DNA of 64,000 bases from Lentibacillus kapialis (GTDB lineage: Bacteria > Bacillota > Bacilli > Bacillales > Amphibacillaceae), in assembly GCF_014646635.1 (NCBI RefSeq), contig NZ_BMNQ01000005.1, positions 1-64,000 of the forward strand, in the 5' to 3' direction. This document shows positions 60,668 through 64,000 of the stretch, one piece after another. Below the pieces are notes generated by a model that saw only the letters and a program-made list of their open reading frames with translations, ran no database searches and was not told the origin of the DNA. The stretch's first letter is position 1. Every line of letters starts with the position of its first letter. The translations under genes and the position numbers were made by a program.

Positions 60668-62020
60668 TTAAACTTTAGCTCCAACTGTAGCAGCTTCGAT
60701 AGCCTCTTCAAGAATATCAAGGCCTTCTGCTAGCTGCTCATCTGTAATTACAAGCGGCATCAACAGACGAACCACGTTATCATAGACTCCGGCTTTCAAA
60801 GCGATCAACCCGCGCTCACGTGCTTCCTTTAACACCTGAGGAGCCATTTCCTTATCCGGTTCTTTACTGACTCGATCCTTAACAAACTCCAATGCACACA
60901 TGGCGCCAAGTCCCCGGTAATCACCAATGGCATCAAAACGGTCATACATGTCATTAAATTTAGCCATGACCTTTTCACCAATCTTCACGGCGCGTTCATT
61001 CAACTTTTCATTTTCCATTATCTCAAGTACTGCCAAACCGGCACGACAACCCAGTGGACTCCCGCAATATGTGCCGCCTAATTCACCGGCTCCCGCGTCA
61101 TCCATAATGTCTTTTCGACCGATGACACCACTGATAGGCAAACCGGCAGCCATCGATTTAGAAACTGTAACCAAGTCCGGTTCTACCCCGTAATGTTCCA
61201 TCGCAAAATATTTACCGGTACGGCCAAAGCCCGTTTGGATTTCGTCTGCGATAAACAAAACGCCATGCTGCTTGCACAACTCATATACCCCTTGAACGAA
61301 TGTTTTATTCGGAATAATAAAACCGCTTTCGCCCTGAACCGGTTCCATAATAAACGCAGCAACCTGACTTGGGTCCACTTCTGTAATGAAGAAATTTTCA
61401 ACTTGTTTCAAGAGATAATCTGCATAGTCATCTTCATCCATTGATTCTGGACGACGGTAATTGTAAGGAAATGGTGCATGATAAATTTCAGGGGCAAATG
61501 GACCATATTCAAATTTATACGGTTTCACCTTGCCTGTCATCGACATCGTCATCAATGTACGACCGTGGAACCCGCCGGTAAATGAAACGACAGCCTGGCG
61601 TTTGGTATATTTACGGGCAATTTTGATGGCGTTTTCATTTGCTTCCGCACCGCTATTCAGAAACATAACTTTCTTATCAAAGCTCCCCGGTGCAAGTTCC
61701 GCAAGTTTTTCCGCGAATTCAATATACGGATCATACATCATGACGTTGAATCCAGTATGAATATACTTGGCAACCTGGTCCTGTAGAGCGTTTACAACCG
61801 TGTCATGACTGTGCCCTGCATTAATAACGCCAATAGCACCTGCAAAATCAATAAACTGATTTCCGTCAACATCGTTAAGGAGTGCACCTTTTGCTGACTC
61901 CACAAACGTGGGAGCACCATAGCTGACGCCGTCCGGAACCACATTGTGCCTACGCTCAAGCAGTTCCTTCGCCTTTGGGCCCGGCAGTTCGGTTTTGACA
62001 TTGGCAAATTGTCTGCTCAT
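60668..62020 (-). CDS. gabT: 4-aminobutyrate aminotransferase
   Basis: A class III PLP aminotransferase (450 residues) converting GABA and 2-oxoglutarate to succinate semialdehyde and glutamate. FLNSGAEANENAIKIARKYT, SFTGGFHGRTLMTMSMTGK, DEIQTGFGRTGKYFAMEH and the PLP lysine in VTVSKSMAAGLPISG are present. ATG 62020 follows AAGGAGGATCACTATT. It is preceded after about 30 bp by the GntR regulator gene in the same direction. Confidence 0.92.
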   Translation of the reverse strand: MSRQFANVKTELPGPKAKELLERRHNVVPDGVSYGAPTFVESAKGALLNDVDGNQFIDFAGAIGVINAGHSHDTVVNALQDQVAKYIHTGFNVMMYDPYIEFAEKLAELAPGSFDKKVMFLNSGAEANENAIKIARKYTKRQAVVSFTGGFHGRTLMTMSMTGKVKPYKFEYGPFAPEIYHAPFPYNYRRPESMDEDDYADYLLKQVENFFITEVDPSQVAAFIMEPVQGESGFIIPNKTFVQGVYELCKQHGVLFIADEIQTGFGRTGKYFAMEHYGVEPDLVTVSKSMAAGLPISGVIGRKDIMDDAGAGELGGTYCGSPLGCRAGLAVLEIMENEKLNERAVKIGEKVMAKFNDMYDRFDAIGDYRGLGAMCALEFVKDRVSKEPDKEMAPQVLKEARERGLIALKAGVYDNVVRLLMPLVITDEQLAEGLDILEEAIEAATVGAKV

Positions 62021-62049
62021 AATAGTGATCCTCCTTACCATTCTTTATA

Positions 62050-62715
62050 TCATATATTTTGCCCAAGCAGTTTTGTCTCGACATATTTAATATGCTCCCT
62101 GACTCTTCCATTCACTGTATGCACATCATTCGAGACCAATGCTTCAAGCAATTGTCTGTGTTCCTCATAAAAAGCCTGTGGGCTTGAATAATACCTGTCA
62201 AGGTGCATAAGAAATGTCCTGATTTGCACTTGAAGTGAATCATAAATCTTTATTATTCTTGTATTCCCGCAAAGCGTCACAACGTAACTATGAAATTGCA
62301 TATCAAGATCAAACAGCCCGCTCCAGTCGCTTTTATCCGCTCTTTCTTTCATCTGTCTCACAATTTCATCCAATTTCTGAATGTGTTCATTTTCCAGCCG
62401 CGGCATTGCTTGCATAAACGCATGTGATTCAAGCAATGTGCGCAATTCAATCATCTCATCGGCATCCTTATTGGTAAAATCCGCAACATAGGTCCCTTTT
62501 CTCGCTTGACTGACAACGAGTGCTTCACTTTCTAACATTTTCAAGGCTTCCCTTATGGTACTGCGGCTGACATCATAATGTTCCGCAAGTTCCGTTTCCA
62601 GCAGCCGCTCGCCAAACTGAATGTCTTCATTCCATATTTTCTGTTTCAGCTCATCAGCAATCAGCTCACTTAATGGCTTCTGCATAATGGCGCTATTATT
62701 AGGCTGCAAAACCAA
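62050..62715 (-). CDS. GntR-family regulator with FCD domain
   Basis: A ~221-residue transcription factor of the FadR subfamily. The N-terminal winged helix carries ERLLETELAEHYDVSRSTIR (about residues 36-55); the C-terminal all-helical FCD ligand domain includes FHSYVVTLCGN and the metal-type His residues. The start is a TTG: 62715 lies close to the SD AAAGGAG, and a second TTG two codons on (62709) has better spacing. It probably controls gabTD and itself through the palindrome at 62753. Confidence 0.87.
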   Translation of the reverse strand: MVLQPNNSAIMQKPLSELIADELKQKIWNEDIQFGERLLETELAEHYDVSRSTIREALKMLESEALVVSQARKGTYVADFTNKDADEMIELRTLLESHAFMQAMPRLENEHIQKLDEIVRQMKERADKSDWSGLFDLDMQFHSYVVTLCGNTRIIKIYDSLQVQIRTFLMHLDRYYSSPQAFYEEHRQLLEALVSNDVHTVNGRVREHIKYVETKLLGQNI

Positions 62716-62752
62716 CTGCTCCTTTCCAAAATTGTCTTACTATTTTATGTCG

Positions 62753-62764
62753 ATTGTCGACAAT
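62753..62764. promoter_or_regulatory. Candidate GntR operator
   Basis: ATTGTCGACAAT is a perfect 12-bp palindrome in the divergent region between the GntR gene and the 2-hydroxyacid dehydrogenase. A half site ATTGTCAACTGAAT follows at 62801-62814 and ATTGTC stands at 62731. FCD-type GntR proteins often bind such GT-AC palindromes. Confidence 0.5.
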
Positions 62765-62908
62765 ACGCATCTTGATTTCATCTTAAGATAGACAGATATC
62801 ATTGTCAACTGAATTTTTCCTTAATTTGAAATTCATTGACTTAAATGGCATTTACGACTATTTTTAAAGAAAGGCCTATATGAATAGAGTGAAATGGAGG
62901 TATTAAAT

Positions 62909-63895
62909 TTGAAGAAAAAAATTATTGCTTATAACCGTGTGGAACAACCGGTTTTAGATGATCTAAAAGAAAAATATGATGTCCGTTTTTTTAAAAACAT
63001 CGATACAAACAACAATCCTGAATTCTTGAACCATTTAAGTGAGGCAGAAGGCATTATTGGTCTCGAAACACCTGTGGATGTTGACATGTTGAACCATGCA
63101 CCTCATTTGAAAATTGTCAGTAATGTCTCGGTCGGTTACGATAATCTGGCGCTTGAGGAAATGACCGAACGGAACATTATGGCTACCAATACACCGGGTA
63201 TTCTCACCGATACAGTGGCCGATGCAGTTTTTGGCATTCTGGTTGCCACCGCCAGACGCATTCCGGAATTAGATCATTTTGTCAAAAAAGGGCAATGGCA
63301 AGCAGAAGCAATTGGAGAGGAACACTACGGGACCAATATCCATCATAAAACACTGGGGATTATTGGTATGGGACAGATTGGTAATGCCATTGCTAAGAGA
63401 GGGCATTTCGGTTTTGACATGGAAATCTTATACCATAGCCGGAGACGCAAACCTGAAGCTGAAAAAACGCTTAATGCTGGATATCGGCAACTTGAGGAGT
63501 TACTGGAGGAGTCCGATTTTGTTGTTATGATTACCCCGATGACACCGGAAACTGAAGGCATGATTGGCAAACGCGAATTTCAAATGATGAAGAAGTCAGC
63601 TATTTTCATTAATGGTTCGCGCGGCAAAACAATTGTCGAACAGGATCTGATTGAAGCACTTGAGAACGGTTGGATCACCGCTGCCGGACTTGACGTATAT
63701 GAACAAGAACCAATCAATCTTGATAACCCGCTTTTAAACATGAAACGTGTGGTAACCACCCCACATATCGGCTCATCTACATATGAGACAGAATTGAGCA
63801 TGTCGCAACTTGCCGGAGAAAATCTTCAAATCGGGCTGACGGGCAAGCGACCGCCGAACCTGGTTAATCCCGGTGCTTTTGATGACAACAATTAA
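62909..63895 (+). CDS. D-2-hydroxyacid dehydrogenase (glyoxylate/2-ketogluconate reductase type)
   Basis: A 328-residue NAD(P)H-dependent reductase of the D-isomer-specific family. GIIGMGQIGNAIAKRG is the Rossmann loop (about residues 151-166). The catalytic set is Arg in NGSRGKTI, Glu in DVYEQEP and His in TTPHIGSSTYE. I prefer TTG 62909 because GGAGGTATTAAA stands just upstream; the ATG at 62894 falls in that SD. It is divergent from the GntR gene and may share its operator. Confidence 0.88.
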   Translation: MKKKIIAYNRVEQPVLDDLKEKYDVRFFKNIDTNNNPEFLNHLSEAEGIIGLETPVDVDMLNHAPHLKIVSNVSVGYDNLALEEMTERNIMATNTPGILTDTVADAVFGILVATARRIPELDHFVKKGQWQAEAIGEEHYGTNIHHKTLGIIGMGQIGNAIAKRGHFGFDMEILYHSRRRKPEAEKTLNAGYRQLEELLEESDFVVMITPMTPETEGMIGKREFQMMKKSAIFINGSRGKTIVEQDLIEALENGWITAAGLDVYEQEPINLDNPLLNMKRVVTTPHIGSSTYETELSMSQLAGENLQIGLTGKRPPNLVNPGAFDDNN

Positions 63896-63902
63896 TCATT
63901 TA

Positions 63903-63934
63903 AACGGCCGTACCAATGAATCGGTACGGCCGTT
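63903..63934 (+). terminator. Terminator after the 2-hydroxyacid dehydrogenase
   Basis: AACGGCCGTACC (63903-63914) pairs exactly with GGTACGGCCGTT (63923-63934). The last 66 bp of the window show nothing recognisable. Confidence 0.65.
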
Positions 63935-64000
63935 AATAGCAATGCTGTATAGGGTGATAGCTGTATTTGGCACTGGACATGATACACTCTCAGGCCAGAC

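Noticed and set aside
54495-63895. Ectoine degradation operon
   Set aside because: The PLP dehydratase resembles EutB, but no ectoine hydrolase (DoeA type) or DoeB/EutE gene is present in the window.

Overview
The window reads as chromosomal DNA of an endospore-forming, probably moderately halophilic member of the Bacillaceae (Lentibacillus/Virgibacillus/Oceanobacillus-like). The evidence is an alpha/beta-type small acid-soluble spore protein, YtaF, YitT, YitD-type phosphosulfolactate synthase, CvfB/YitL and YyaL homologues, two intact NhaC-type Na+/H+ antiporters plus a fragment of a third, and strong Gram-positive Shine-Dalgarno sites with frequent GTG and TTG starts. The species assignment is inference from gene content. 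I recognised no rRNA, tRNA or CRISPR array.

Layout. 0-0.6 kb: a scrap of an ABC ATPase gene and a txpA/ratA-like type I toxin-antitoxin locus. 0.9-1.7 kb: fabI. 1.8-9.9 kb: a complete four-gene Wadjet (JetABCD) anti-plasmid operon with its own promoter. 10.1-11.5 kb: a YrhK-like protein and a DMT exporter. 12.1-18.9 kb: a MurNAc/amino-sugar catabolic cluster (sugar kinase, MurR-type regulator, MurQ etherase, lipoprotein and two permeases of a CUT1 ABC importer). 19-30.9 kb: flavodoxin, a pRiA4b ORF-3-like protein, YyaL, a coiled-coil repeat protein, a CHY zinc-finger protein, an NhaC antiporter, TopB, YtaF and an AEC transporter. 31.5-40 kb: CvfB, a small membrane protein, a second NhaC, SASP, a HAD phosphatase, glycerate kinase, a Gfo/Idh oxidoreductase and RpiA. 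40.3-47 kb: a seven-gene operon that appears to make dTDP-Fuc4NAc and transfer it, through a polyprenyl-linked intermediate, to a cell-surface acceptor. 47.5-49.8 kb: a coupled MmgE/PrpD - phosphosulfolactate synthase pair. 50.3-52 kb: YitT and an aldo/keto reductase. 52.2-54.5 kb: decaying genes. 54.5-63.9 kb: a minus-strand set alr, dat, PLP dehydratase, M20 amidohydrolase, gabD, gabT and a GntR/FCD regulator, divergent from a D-2-hydroxyacid dehydrogenase.

The intergenic DNA is unusually structured. (1) Three unlinked arrays (36.5, 49.8 and 57.7 kb) carry the palindrome TCGCGCGA at an almost invariant 21-bp pitch, about two helical turns, with different spacers in each array. This is the strongest candidate for something undescribed. 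(2) A ~90-bp hairpin repeat ('RepA' here) occurs seven times. (3) A ~123-bp MITE-like element ('RepB' here) occurs twice with 7-bp target duplications; one copy lies inside a RepA copy in the leader between a promoter and murQ. (4) Smaller palindromic and tandem repeats occur at 14.0 and 26.6 kb.
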